Shown piece after piece: positions 1-6,198 of a stretch of 10,839 bases of DNA. Source of the DNA: Massilia sp. UBA2709 (GTDB taxonomy: Bacteria > Pseudomonadota > Gammaproteobacteria > Burkholderiales > Burkholderiaceae_D); assembly GCA_002354135.1 (NCBI GenBank), contig DEKZ01000214.1, positions 3,148-13,986 of the forward strand, given 5' to 3'. The notes below the pieces were generated by a model that saw nothing but the letters and a program-made list of their open reading frames with translations, did not search any database and was not told the origin of the DNA. A program made the translations under genes and the position numbers. Numbering within the stretch: the stretch's first letter is position 1; each line of letters begins with the position of its first letter.

Positions 1-1169
1 CCGTCCATGCCGGGCAGGCCGATGTCGCACACGACCACGTCGAAGTTCTCGGCCATCACGGTCTCGAGACCGGTCTTGCCGTCGTGGACGATGGCCACCT
101 CGTGCCCTTGCATTTCCAGGAAGGCTTTCAGGGTTTCGGCGGCGTCCACGTTGTCCTCGATCAGGAGGACGCGGCAGCGCCCCGACTCCTGGGCCGCCGC
201 CGGCTCGGCCGGCGGCGCGGCCTGGTCCAGCGCGCACAGCGGCAGGCGCACGACGAAGCGGCTGCCCTGCCCGAGTCCGGCGCTGTCGGCCTTCACCGTC
301 CCGCCGTGCATCGACACCAGGTTGCGCACCACGTTCAGGCCCACGCCCAGGCCCCCTTCGGAACGGGCCAGCGAGCGCGGCCCCTGGGTGAACAGGTCGA
401 AGATGTGCGGCAGGACCTCGGACGCGATGCCGGTCCCGTTGTCGCGCACCGAGACGATGACCTCGTGGTCCTCGACCGCGACGTCGACGTGCACATTGCC
501 GCCGTCGCCTGTGTATTTCGAGGCATTGCCGATCAGGTTGGTGAAGACCTGGGTCAGGCGCACGCGGTCGCCGCGGGTGCCGACCGGTTCGGGCGGCAGG
601 TCCAGGAACAGGTGCTGGCCGCGCTCGCGGATGCGCGGCAGCACGGTCTCGAGCGCCTGGTCGATCGCGTTCGAGACCGGCATCGGTTCCAGGTTCAGGG
701 TGATCTTGCCGCTGCTGATGCGGGCGGCGTCGAGCAGGTCGTCGAGCAGGCGCGCCATGTGGTCGACCTGGCGCCGGATGACCTTCGGGAAATTCAGGAG
801 CTGGGGCGAGGCGTTCGCCGAGCGTTCCAGCAGCATCGACGACATGCTGATCGGCACCAGCGGGTTGCGCAGCTCGTGCGCAAGCATCGCCAGGAATTCG
901 TTCTGGCGCCGGTTGGCCGCCTCGGCGTCGTCACGCGAGCCCTGGGCATTGATCGCCGCCAGCACCAGGTGCTCGTTGGCTTCGCGCAGGCGCGCGACGG
1001 TGCGCTCGAGCGCTTCCTTTTCGCGCGCGGCCTCGCGCAGGCGCGCCAGTTCGCTTTCGAGACCGCCGATGTGGCGCAGCAGCGCCGCCGTATAGGCGTC
1101 CTGGCCGAGCGCGGCCGGGTCCGAATTCAGGGAACGCTGCATGGAGCCTTTGTCGTCTTCGTGAAACAT
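1..1169 (-). CDS. Hybrid sensor histidine kinase/response regulator, 3' end outside window
   Basis: This frame runs open from an ATG at 1169 to the window edge: 389 codons, then two bases. Domains in order are an N-terminal charged, Leu/Arg/Glu-rich stretch likely to form a coiled coil (about residues 28-75); a HisKA dimerisation domain with the H-box LAHELRNP, phospho-acceptor His98; a HATPase_c domain with N-box NLIGNASKYT (Asn215), G1 box DNGTGI (243-248) and G2 box GGLGVGL (272-278); a short Pro/Ala linker (about 315-328); and a CheY-like receiver starting at RVLLIEDN (acidic pocket Glu338/Asp339) with the expected phospho-acceptor Asp382 in CDIGLPGMDG. No membrane segment or PAS/GAF sensor is visible, so it is probably cytoplasmic and takes its input from a partner. 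AGGAG lies 8 nt before the ATG and overlaps the stop of the KaiC-like gene 11 bp upstream, which suggests coupled expression. Domain identity is secure. The signal and output are unknown, and the visible part contains no DNA-binding domain. Confidence 0.93.
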   Translation of the reverse strand, partial: MFHEDDKGSMQRSLNSDPAALGQDAYTAALLRHIGGLESELARLREAAREKEALERTVARLREANEHLVLAAINAQGSRDDAEAANRRQNEFLAMLAHELRNPLVPISMSSMLLERSANASPQLLNFPKVIRRQVDHMARLLDDLLDAARISSGKITLNLEPMPVSNAIDQALETVLPRIRERGQHLFLDLPPEPVGTRGDRVRLTQVFTNLIGNASKYTGDGGNVHVDVAVEDHEVIVSVRDNGTGIASEVLPHIFDLFTQGPRSLARSEGGLGVGLNVVRNLVSMHGGTVKADSAGLGQGSRFVVRLPLCALDQAAPPAEPAAAQESGRCRVLLIEDNVDAAETLKAFLEMQGHEVAIVHDGKTGLETVMAENFDVVVCDIGLPGMD

Positions 1170-1177
1170 TCCCTCAT

Positions 1178-1182
1178 CTCCT
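1178..1182 (-). promoter_or_regulatory. Ribosome binding site of the hybrid kinase gene
   Basis: AGGAG on the minus strand, 8 nt before the ATG at 1169. It overlaps the TAG stop (1181-1183) of the KaiC-like gene, so ribosomes ending on that gene are placed to restart on the kinase. It supports choosing 1169 as the start. Confidence 0.7.
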
Positions 1183-2650
1183 ATCTGCCCGGCTGGCGTG
1201 TCAAGGGCCGCCCGGTCAGAATCCCGTCGAGGTCGGTCGGGTCATCGTCGACGTCCAGGCCGTCGTCGGTGATCTGGTATTCGCGCAGGTCGCGGCTGTG
1301 CGCGCTGCCGCGCACCTTGACCACGGACATGAACTTGCGCAGGCTGCCGTCCACCTCGGCATAACGCAGCGCGACGATCGCGTCGGTCAGGTAGGAAATA
1401 TTCGATTGGCCAAAGCGCAGCTCGGTGAAGATGTCGTCCAGGCCGGTCGTCACCACCGTGGTCACGTCGTGCTTGGCGACCACCGCCAGCATGCGAAACA
1501 CCGCCTGTCGCAGGTCGGCCTGGAATTCGGGCGCCATGAACAGCGAGAATTCCGACAGCGAATCGATCACCAGCCGCTTCGCGCCCGTGCGCTGCAGGGT
1601 GTCCTGGAGTTCGTCGATCAGTTCGTCCACGGTCAGGTCGAGCATGCGGCTCTCGACCACGGTCACGCTGCCATCCTGCACCATCTCGGCCAGCTCGGCA
1701 TTGCGCAGGCGCGCCGTGCCCTTTTCGAAGAACATGGCGACGCCCTTCTCTCCCTGGCGCACGCCTTCCTGCAGGAACCGGGTCCCCAGGATAGTCTTGC
1801 CGGCGCCGGTCGGACCCACCACCAGCATGGTGTGGCCCTGCGGCAGGCCGCCGTGCAGCAGCGCGTCCAGCCCAGGCACGCCGGTCGGGATGCGGTGGGT
1901 ATCCCGGTCGACCGGGTGGCCGGGCAGGCGGTCGGCCGCCAGCGGCGGCAGCACGCGCGGATACACCCGCAGGCCGTCGCTCGTGATCCGGAAGTTGTGC
2001 GAGCCGGCCAGGTGGGGGTGGCCCCGCATCTTCACCACGCGCATCTTGCGCACCACGGTGCTCTGCTCGTGCGCCTGCATCAGCGAGAACATGCCGTCGG
2101 CCACCGTCATGATCGGGTTGGCTTCGGGATCGGCATGCATGTACTCGCCGATCAGGAAGGTCGTGGCCTGCCAGGTCGTCATCCGGGTGCCGAGCTCCTG
2201 GATGAAGTATTGCAGGTCGGCCAGGCCCTCGTTGCCGCTCTTGGCGGTCTGCACCACCGAGCGGAAGGAATCGACGAACACCAGCGAAGGCGAGAAGGCT
2301 TCGACCTCGGCCATGATGCGTTCCAGCACGCCGCTGAAGTCGCCCTGGCGCAGGGTTTCGCCGAGGTTCACGTAGCGGATCGCCGGACCGACCTTGGCGA
2401 CGTCGAAGAAGGAGAACTGCTGCTGGTAGCGCAGCATCTTCAGCGGCGGTTCGCCCAGCACCGTGAAGAACAGCGCGCGCCGTTCCGGCGTGGCGAGGGC
2501 AAACATGATCTGGTGCGCCAGCGTGGTCTTGCCGCTACCCGGGGGGCCCGCCACCAGGTTGAACGAAAACTCGGGCAGTCCCCCTTCCAGGAGAACATCC
2601 AGGCCGGGCACTCCGGTACTCAACAGGCCCAAGGCTACTTTGTCGCTCAT
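1181..2650 (-). CDS. KaiC-like double RecA-domain ATPase
   Basis: A 489-residue protein of the KaiC/RadA-like ATPase family with two tandem RecA-fold domains, close to cyanobacterial KaiC in size (about 519). The N-terminal domain (about 6-235) has Walker A GPPGSGKT (35-42) and Walker B LVFVDS (Asp127). The C-terminal domain (about 253-480) has Walker A GPTGAGKT (279-286) and Walker B RLVIDS (Asp363). Compared from memory with Synechococcus KaiC, the paired catalytic glutamates after Walker A are Leu65-Gly66 in the first domain and Glu309-Lys310 in the second. The autophosphorylation loop reads NISYLTD, keeping the Ser431 equivalent (Ser419) but replacing Thr432 with Tyr420 and Thr426 with Gly414. 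It probably forms ATP-binding hexamers, perhaps with altered ATPase or kinase activity. The gene starts on the base after the upstream stop and is followed after 11 bp by the hybrid kinase. That context suggests a signalling partner of the kinase. No KaiA or KaiB is present, so a clock role is not supported. Confidence 0.92.
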   Translation of the reverse strand: MSDKVALGLLSTGVPGLDVLLEGGLPEFSFNLVAGPPGSGKTTLAHQIMFALATPERRALFFTVLGEPPLKMLRYQQQFSFFDVAKVGPAIRYVNLGETLRQGDFSGVLERIMAEVEAFSPSLVFVDSFRSVVQTAKSGNEGLADLQYFIQELGTRMTTWQATTFLIGEYMHADPEANPIMTVADGMFSLMQAHEQSTVVRKMRVVKMRGHPHLAGSHNFRITSDGLRVYPRVLPPLAADRLPGHPVDRDTHRIPTGVPGLDALLHGGLPQGHTMLVVGPTGAGKTILGTRFLQEGVRQGEKGVAMFFEKGTARLRNAELAEMVQDGSVTVVESRMLDLTVDELIDELQDTLQRTGAKRLVIDSLSEFSLFMAPEFQADLRQAVFRMLAVVAKHDVTTVVTTGLDDIFTELRFGQSNISYLTDAIVALRYAEVDGSLRKFMSVVKVRGSAHSRDLREYQITDDGLDVDDDPTDLDGILTGRPLTRQPGR

Positions 2651-3085
2651 TTACTTCTGCTCCTGTTCATGCTTCTGCCCATCCCCGCCTTCCGTCGCGA
2701 CGTGTAACAGCTGTTTCGTCAGTGCGTCACCGATCAAGGTGCGCAACTGCGCTGTAAAAGTGTCAAGCAGGGCGGCGTTGGCCACGCCCGCATGCTCCGG
2801 TCCTGCCTCATTCAGGGTTTTGGTCAGGGACGCGAACAGGTCGCCGAGCGGCCTCGACGGGTCGCAGCCGCCAAGGGACGCGAACCTGGCGTTCGTCAGA
2901 CGCAGCGCCCGGCCGAAGAGCGCGCAAAAGCCGCTCTCGCCGATCAGCGGCGTCAGTTGCTCGCCCAGCCGCAGCCAAGGCAGCACCAGCGCGTCGACCT
3001 GTCGCCCGTCCCGCGGCGCGTCGCTCCCGTTTCTAGTCTCGGCGTCCCGCGGCAACTGGGGCCGCTCGCCTTCTTGATGATCCAT
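2651..3085 (-). CDS. Conserved-looking hypothetical protein, first gene of the KaiC-like operon
   Basis: A 144-residue protein that I do not recognise as a named family. Residues 1-30 are polar, charged and Gly/Pro/Arg-rich, probably disordered. Residues 31-130 are predicted mainly helical and amphipathic (VLPWLRLGEQLTPLIGESGF, then ALLDTFTAQLRTLIGDALTK). The C-terminus is a hydrophilic Glu/Gln/Lys tail. There is no signal peptide, membrane helix, Cys/His metal site or DNA-binding motif. The ATG at 3085 is the first start after an in-frame TGA about 12 nt upstream; its ribosome binding site is weak. The TAA stop (2651-2653) directly abuts the ATG of the KaiC-like gene, whose AGGAG lies inside this coding region, so the two are very probably co-translated. 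From its place I infer an adaptor, sensor or regulator acting with the KaiC-like ATPase and hybrid kinase; the sequence does not prove it. Coding status is likely because of this exact junction and the family-like helical core. Confidence 0.75.
   Translation of the reverse strand: MDHQEGERPQLPRDAETRNGSDAPRDGRQVDALVLPWLRLGEQLTPLIGESGFCALFGRALRLTNARFASLGGCDPSRPLGDLFASLTKTLNEAGPEHAGVANAALLDTFTAQLRTLIGDALTKQLLHVATEGGDGQKHEQEQK
2660..2664 (-). promoter_or_regulatory. Ribosome binding site of the KaiC-like gene
   Basis: AGGAG on the minus strand, 9 nt before the ATG at 2650, lying within the last codons of the 144-residue gene. Together with the stop-start junction it fixes the start and points to translational coupling. 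Confidence 0.7.
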
Positions 3086-3309
3086 GCTCGCTGGTCAGCT
3101 GTCATTGTTGATTCGCACAGCGCCCGTTCGGCTGGCTGGCTGATCCTCGATTATAGAGGCAATGCGGACAATTTTTATAAACAATCATCGAAACGCGCGA
3201 AAAACATGCCGCCCAATTTTATGGAGAGAAAATCGTGGCCGCGCGCCATGGTCTGCGACATAATGCAAAACAGCAATTGTTGTGCAATCAAGAAGAGGAT
3301 GGGGAGAAC
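3086..3309. other. Divergent intergenic region between the KaiC-like operon and the DUF885 gene
   Basis: A spacer of 224 bases between two divergently transcribed units, clearly more A/T-rich than its surroundings around 3165-3205 and 3222-3300. It must hold the start signals for both directions. The only strong hexamer I see is a minus-strand TATAAT at 3150-3155. For the plus strand I find only a weak CATAAT at 3259-3264 without a convincing -35. A GGCTGGCTGGCTG run sits at about 3130-3142. No RNA gene or riboswitch is recognisable. Confidence 0.6.
3150..3179 (-). promoter_or_regulatory. Putative sigma-70-type promoter of the KaiC-like operon
   Basis: The minus strand has a perfect -10 hexamer TATAAT at 3155-3150. 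The best -35 at allowed spacing is poor: TATAAA at 3179-3174, 18 nt upstream. An A/T-rich stretch lies just behind it. Transcription would begin near 3143, leaving a leader of about 58 nt before the ATG at 3085. The weak -35 suggests either an activator or a coincidental match. Confidence 0.4.
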
Positions 3310-5067
3310 ATGAAGCATACGCTGGTTGCCGCCATGGTCGCGGCAGGAATCCTGATGACGGCCGGCGCCCAGGCCGCCCCTGCAAAAGGCGGGGCCGATG
3401 CGCGTTTCGAAGCCATCTACAAGGCCGAATGGAAGTGGCGCGTGGGCGAACGCCTGGCCACGGACGAGGACGCGCGCGGCAACGTGCGCGCCGAACTGCC
3501 GCGCGTCGACGCGACGACCCAGGCGGCGCGCCTGCAGCACTGGCAAGGCGTGCTGCGCCAGCTCGACGCCGTGAACGCCGCCGGCCTGTCGCCGGCCGCG
3601 CGCATCGATTACCAGGTCTACCGCGCCCAGATCGCCGCTTTTGTGGAGGAACTGCGCTTTCGCGAGTACGAGCAGCCGGTCAATGCCGACAGCGCCTTCT
3701 GGACCGACGTGACCTACGGCGCGCGCCAGCCTTTCGCCAGGCGCGAGGACTACGCCAACTACCTGCGCCAGCTGGCCAGCTTCCCGCGCTATTTCGCCGA
3801 GCAGCTCGACAACATGCGCGCCGGCCTGGCGCGCGGCTTCACGCCGGCCAGGGTAACGCTGGCCGGGCGCGACGCGCCGCTCGCCTCGGTGGTGGAGGCC
3901 AAGCCGCAGGACACCGTGTTCTTCACGCCGTTCAAGACCATGCCGGCCTCGATCCCGGCCGCCGAGCAGGCGCAACTGCGCGAGCAGGCCGCCGCCGCAA
4001 TCCGCGACCACGTCCAGCCCTCGTACGCGAAAGTGCTGGCCTTCATGCGCGCAGAGTACATGCCGAAGGCGCGCGAGGCGCTGGCGGCCGAGAGTCTCCC
4101 GGACGGCAAGGCCTACTACCAGTCGAAGATCGTCGAGTTCACCACCACCCACCTGAGCGCCGACGAGATCCACCGCATCGGCCTGGCCGAGATGGCGAAG
4201 ATCCGCGCCGAGATGGACGCGGTGATCCGCCAGACCGGCTTCAGCGGCGACTTCGCGGCCTTCCAGGATTTCCTCCGCACCGATCCGCGCTTCTACGCCA
4301 AGACGCCGGAAGAACTGCTGATGCGCGCCGCCTGGGTGGCGAAGAAGTTCGACGCCAAGGCCGGCCAGTATTTCGGCTACCTGCCGCGCCAGCGCTTCGC
4401 CATCCGCCCCGTGCCGGACGACCAGGCGCCCTACTACACCGCCGGCCGCGGCGGCCCGGGCGTCTACCTGGTCAACACCTACAACCTGCCGGCGCGCGCG
4501 CTCTACAGCCTGCCGGCCCTGACCCTGCACGAGTCGGCGCCGGGCCACGCCTTCCAGATGCCGGTGGCGCTGGAACAGAAAGGCGTGCCGCCCTTCCGCC
4601 GGGCCTACATCTCCGCCTTCGGCGAAGGCTGGGCGCTCTATACCGAGCGCCTCGGCACCGAGATGGGCATCTACGAGACGCCCTACGAAGTGTTCGGCAT
4701 GCTGAGCTACCAGGCCTGGCGCGCCTCGCGCCTGGTGGTCGACACCGGCATCCACGCCAAGGGCTGGACCCGTGAACAGGCGCAAGCCTACCTGCGCGCG
4801 AACACGGCGCTGTCGGACCACGAGGTCACCACCGAAGTCGACCGCTACATTTCCTGGCCGGGCCAGGCCCTGTCCTACTACCTGGGCCAGATGGCGATCA
4901 TGGAAGCGCGCGCGAAAGCCGAACAGGCGCTGGGCGAGAAGTTCGACATCCGCAACTTCCACGACACCGTGCTGCAGCTCGGGTCGGTGCCGCTGCCGGT
5001 GCTGAAGGAGCGGATCGACCGCTTCATCGCGGAAGGTGGGAAGAGTCCGTATCCGAAGGAGGTATGA
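3310..5067 (+). CDS. Exported DUF885 family protein, putative zinc-dependent hydrolase
   Basis: A 585-residue member of the DUF885 family (M32-like metallopeptidase relatives), a common size for the family. I start it at 3310 because MKHTLVAAMVAAGILMTAGA is a clear Sec signal peptide, with cleavage expected after AQA (about residue 22); a longer frame from 3235 would place 25 unlikely residues before it. GGGGAG and AGAGGA precede the ATG. Key motif: HESAPGH (407-413), a HExxxGH putative metal site with Glu408 as the likely general base. It is followed by GEGWALYTE (438-446), the second conserved block, which may supply a further metal ligand. The mature protein is probably periplasmic or a lipid-free secreted enzyme; there is no lipobox Cys. 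Substrate is unknown; peptide or ester cleavage is inferred from the fold relation. The gene stands alone, divergent from the KaiC-like operon and convergent with the zipA-ligA operon. Confidence 0.93.
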   Translation: MKHTLVAAMVAAGILMTAGAQAAPAKGGADARFEAIYKAEWKWRVGERLATDEDARGNVRAELPRVDATTQAARLQHWQGVLRQLDAVNAAGLSPAARIDYQVYRAQIAAFVEELRFREYEQPVNADSAFWTDVTYGARQPFARREDYANYLRQLASFPRYFAEQLDNMRAGLARGFTPARVTLAGRDAPLASVVEAKPQDTVFFTPFKTMPASIPAAEQAQLREQAAAAIRDHVQPSYAKVLAFMRAEYMPKAREALAAESLPDGKAYYQSKIVEFTTTHLSADEIHRIGLAEMAKIRAEMDAVIRQTGFSGDFAAFQDFLRTDPRFYAKTPEELLMRAAWVAKKFDAKAGQYFGYLPRQRFAIRPVPDDQAPYYTAGRGGPGVYLVNTYNLPARALYSLPALTLHESAPGHAFQMPVALEQKGVPPFRRAYISAFGEGWALYTERLGTEMGIYETPYEVFGMLSYQAWRASRLVVDTGIHAKGWTREQAQAYLRANTALSDHEVTTEVDRYISWPGQALSYYLGQMAIMEARAKAEQALGEKFDIRNFHDTVLQLGSVPLPVLKERIDRFIAEGGKSPYPKEV

Positions 5068-5088
5068 CGCGCTTGGCCGGCGGATCTT

Positions 5089-5128
5089 CGTAGGGTGGGC
5101 TCTTGAGCCCACGCTGGATCACCGCTCG
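5089..5128 (+). repeat. REP-like element copy 1
   Basis: Head CGTAGG overlaps the start of an 8-bp perfect stem GTGGGCTC (5095-5102), loop TT, GAGCCCAC (5105-5112), then tail GCTG. The tail continues with four variable bases and ACCGCTCG (5121-5128), a flank shared with copy 3 at the same distance. This extends the repeat unit to 40 bases. Confidence 0.8.
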
Positions 5129-5159
5129 CAGACCGCGATGCCGATAGCACCGCGGTTTT

Positions 5160-5188
5160 CGTAGGGTGGACACCTGTGTCCACCCTAC
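5160..5188. repeat. REP-like element copy 2, perfect 13-bp palindrome
   Basis: The arms GTAGGGTGGACAC (5161-5173) and GTGTCCACCCTAC (5176-5188) pair perfectly over 13 bp around a two-base CT loop. This is the only copy with the GTAGG head on both sides, so its orientation cannot be told from the core. Confidence 0.85.
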
Positions 5189-5202
5189 AAAATCACGGGT
5201 TG

Positions 5203-5242
5203 CGTAGGGTGGGGACTCGTCCCCACGCTGTTTGACCGTTCG
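5203..5242 (+). repeat. REP-like element copy 3
   Basis: Same orientation as copy 1. Stem GTGGGGAC (5209-5216), loop TC, GTCCCCAC (5219-5226), tail GCTG, four variable bases, then ACCGTTCG (5235-5242). It differs from copy 1 mainly in the inner stem, where both arms change together. Confidence 0.8.
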
Positions 5243-5285
5243 AATATACGGGACGATCCAGGGCCGCCGGCTCGCCGAAGGTGGG

Positions 5286-5313
5286 CCGCGTGGGGACAAG
5301 TCCCCACCCTACC
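5286..5313 (-). repeat. REP-like element copy 4, inverted
   Basis: Read on the minus strand: GGTAGGGTGGGGAC, loop TT, GTCCCCACGCGG. Stem arms are GTGGGGAC (5290-5297) and GTCCCCAC (5300-5307). It ends one base before the stop codon of the STAS-like gene and lies opposite in direction to copies 1 and 3. Confidence 0.8.
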
Positions 5314-5314
5314 G

Positions 5315-5683
5315 TTAACTGCGCAGCCAGGCCAGCGCGGCCTCGACATCGTCGTAGAACACCCGGTCCTCGCCCTCGAAGAAGGCGATCCGCGCCAGGT
5401 AGGCGATGCGCGTCCCGGGCACCACGATCGCGCGGCGCAGCCGCATATCGCCGAGCTCGCCGTCGAGCTGCTGCTGCATCAGGGCGATGTGGGCCTCGGG
5501 CGCGATCATGTGGCGGGCGTCGTACAGCGCGCGGCGCAGACCGGTCTGCCGCGCCAGCGCCAGCACCTGGTCCTGGCACAGGCGCAGCGCCTCTTCGGTC
5601 ATGAGGCCCTGCGGAACCACCAGCAGGACATCCTCCGCCACCTCCACCGTCAGACCCGACGGTGGGCTCAACGCTTCCATCAT
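5315..5683 (-). CDS. Small SpoIIAA/STAS-like protein
   Basis: A 122-residue protein beginning MMEALSPPSG. The ATG at 5683 overlaps the previous gene's TGA (ATGA), and GAAGG stands 7 nt upstream. An ATG at 5680 is an equal alternative, and the frame stays open further upstream to 5923 but inside the preceding gene. The pattern fits a SpoIIAA-like/STAS fold: strand TVEVAEDVLLVVPQG, a helix with charged residues (MTEEALRLCQDQVLALARQ), strand RRALYDAR, a second helix, strand RRAIVVPG, and a C-terminal VFYDDVEAALAWL helix typical of that superfamily. No signal peptide or membrane segment is visible, so it is cytosolic. Such proteins usually bind partners and some are phospho-switches; I cannot assign a phosphorylated Ser. 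It is the last gene of the operon and ends just before a REP-like repeat. Fold assignment is moderate and the function unknown. Confidence 0.8.
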   Translation of the reverse strand: MMEALSPPSGLTVEVAEDVLLVVPQGLMTEEALRLCQDQVLALARQTGLRRALYDARHMIAPEAHIALMQQQLDGELGDMRLRRAIVVPGTRIAYLARIAFFEGEDRVFYDDVEAALAWLRS

Positions 5684-6198
5684 TCGAACACCTTCAACTT
5701 GAATTGCAGGGAAATGCCGCCATACAGGCGGTCCTTGTAGCTCGGGATGATGCCGAGGTTCACGCCGACGCGCCCGTAGTCGTAGGTCAAGGTCGGGATC
5801 AGCGCGGGAAACCAGCCGCCGTCGCGCATCCTCGGGTAGCCGTCGAAGGCCGCGAGCGCAGCACCCACGCGCAGCGTTCCCAGCGCATACGGCTGCCAGA
5901 GCACGCCAGCATAGTTCGACCATGCGCGGTCGCTGTTGTAGAAGCGGCCGGCGGTGGCGGCCATGGTGCCTGAAAACCGGTATTCGGCGCCCAGCCCTTT
6001 GTTGTTGCCGTTCAGGTTGTCGCCGCTATTGAAGTGGGCGGTGAGGAAACCCGAATCGATCCAGAACTCGCTCCTGGGCGCGGCCTCGATCTGCGTGAAC
6101 GGATTGTCGGCCCGGGCCAGCGGACTGGTCAGCAGCGCGGTCAGCAACAGGACCGGGGCCGCCACCGGCGCGCGCAACCTAGCTGCTTCAGCAATCAA
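5680..6198 (-). CDS. Secreted beta-rich hypothetical protein, probable small outer-membrane protein, TTG start
   Basis: A 172-residue protein with a signal peptide: short basic N-region, hydrophobic core APVAAPVLLLTALL, and likely cleavage after ARA (about residue 30). The mature part alternates aromatic and small residues in short strands with Gly/Asn turns (GLGAEYRFSG, AGVLWQPYALG, LTYDYGRVGVNLGIIP, GGISLQFKLKVF) and ends near a Phe, as in small outer-membrane beta-barrels, though the last residue is Glu. There is no ATG in a suitable place. The TTG at 6198 overlaps the def stop (TTGA) and has GGAG 7 nt upstream; TTG at residue 8 or GTG at residue 12 are less well placed alternatives that would shorten the signal peptide. 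The gene overlaps the next gene by four bases. Some homologues may carry transporter names; nothing in this sequence supports a transport substrate, so I leave the function open. Confidence 0.8.
   Translation of the reverse strand: MIAEAARLRAPVAAPVLLLTALLTSPLARADNPFTQIEAAPRSEFWIDSGFLTAHFNSGDNLNGNNKGLGAEYRFSGTMAATAGRFYNSDRAWSNYAGVLWQPYALGTLRVGAALAAFDGYPRMRDGGWFPALIPTLTYDYGRVGVNLGIIPSYKDRLYGGISLQFKLKVFE

Larger units (their letters stand above)
5068..5314. other. Convergent intergenic region filled with REP-like palindromes
   Basis: A gene-free stretch of 247 bases between the stop of the DUF885 gene (plus) and the stop of the STAS-like gene (minus). Four copies of a 28-29 base GTAGGGTGG palindrome occupy much of it. 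They seem to form two doublets, copies 1 and 2 (5089-5188) and copies 3 and 4 (5203-5313), each with a forward copy and a copy readable in reverse. No hairpin is followed by a T-run on either strand, so none is a standard intrinsic terminator, though they may still affect 3' ends of the converging transcripts. Confidence 0.8.

Noticed and set aside
84..1364. Long open frame on the plus strand opposite the hybrid kinase
   Set aside because: It is an antisense shadow. All HisKA, HATPase and receiver motifs are on the minus strand, and the frame crosses the kinase/KaiC-like gene junction.
1181..2650. Naming the KaiC-like gene kaiC as a circadian clock gene
   Set aside because: KaiA and KaiB are absent, the phosphorylation loop lacks the Thr432 equivalent and the Glu pairs are altered; only family membership is supported.
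1298..2707. Long open frames on the plus strand opposite the KaiC-like gene
   Set aside because: Their composition is His/Gln/Ala/Arg-rich without motifs; the minus strand carries two intact Walker ATPase domains.
3259..3264. CATAAT as -10 box of the DUF885 gene
   Set aside because: No acceptable -35 hexamer lies at 16-18 nt, and a CATAAT match in a short A/T-rich stretch is expected by chance.
3175..5112. Long open frame on the minus strand opposite the DUF885 gene
   Set aside because: It has low-complexity Arg/Gly/Val/His composition and no domain, and it is fully antisense to a gene with clear motifs and a signal peptide.
5095..5112. Intrinsic terminator for the DUF885 gene
   Set aside because: The hairpin is good, but the downstream bases are GCTGGATC with no T-run; I treat it as a REP-like repeat.
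5089..5313. CRISPR array
   Set aside because: Repeats are palindromic, in mixed orientation and irregularly spaced (14, 43 and 55 bases), differ in sequence, and no cas gene is nearby.
5684..5923. Upstream extension of the STAS-like gene to 5923
   Set aside because: It would lie wholly inside the exported protein gene and encode an Arg/Cys/Ala-rich stretch unlike the rest. The ATGA overlap with GAAGG upstream marks the better start.
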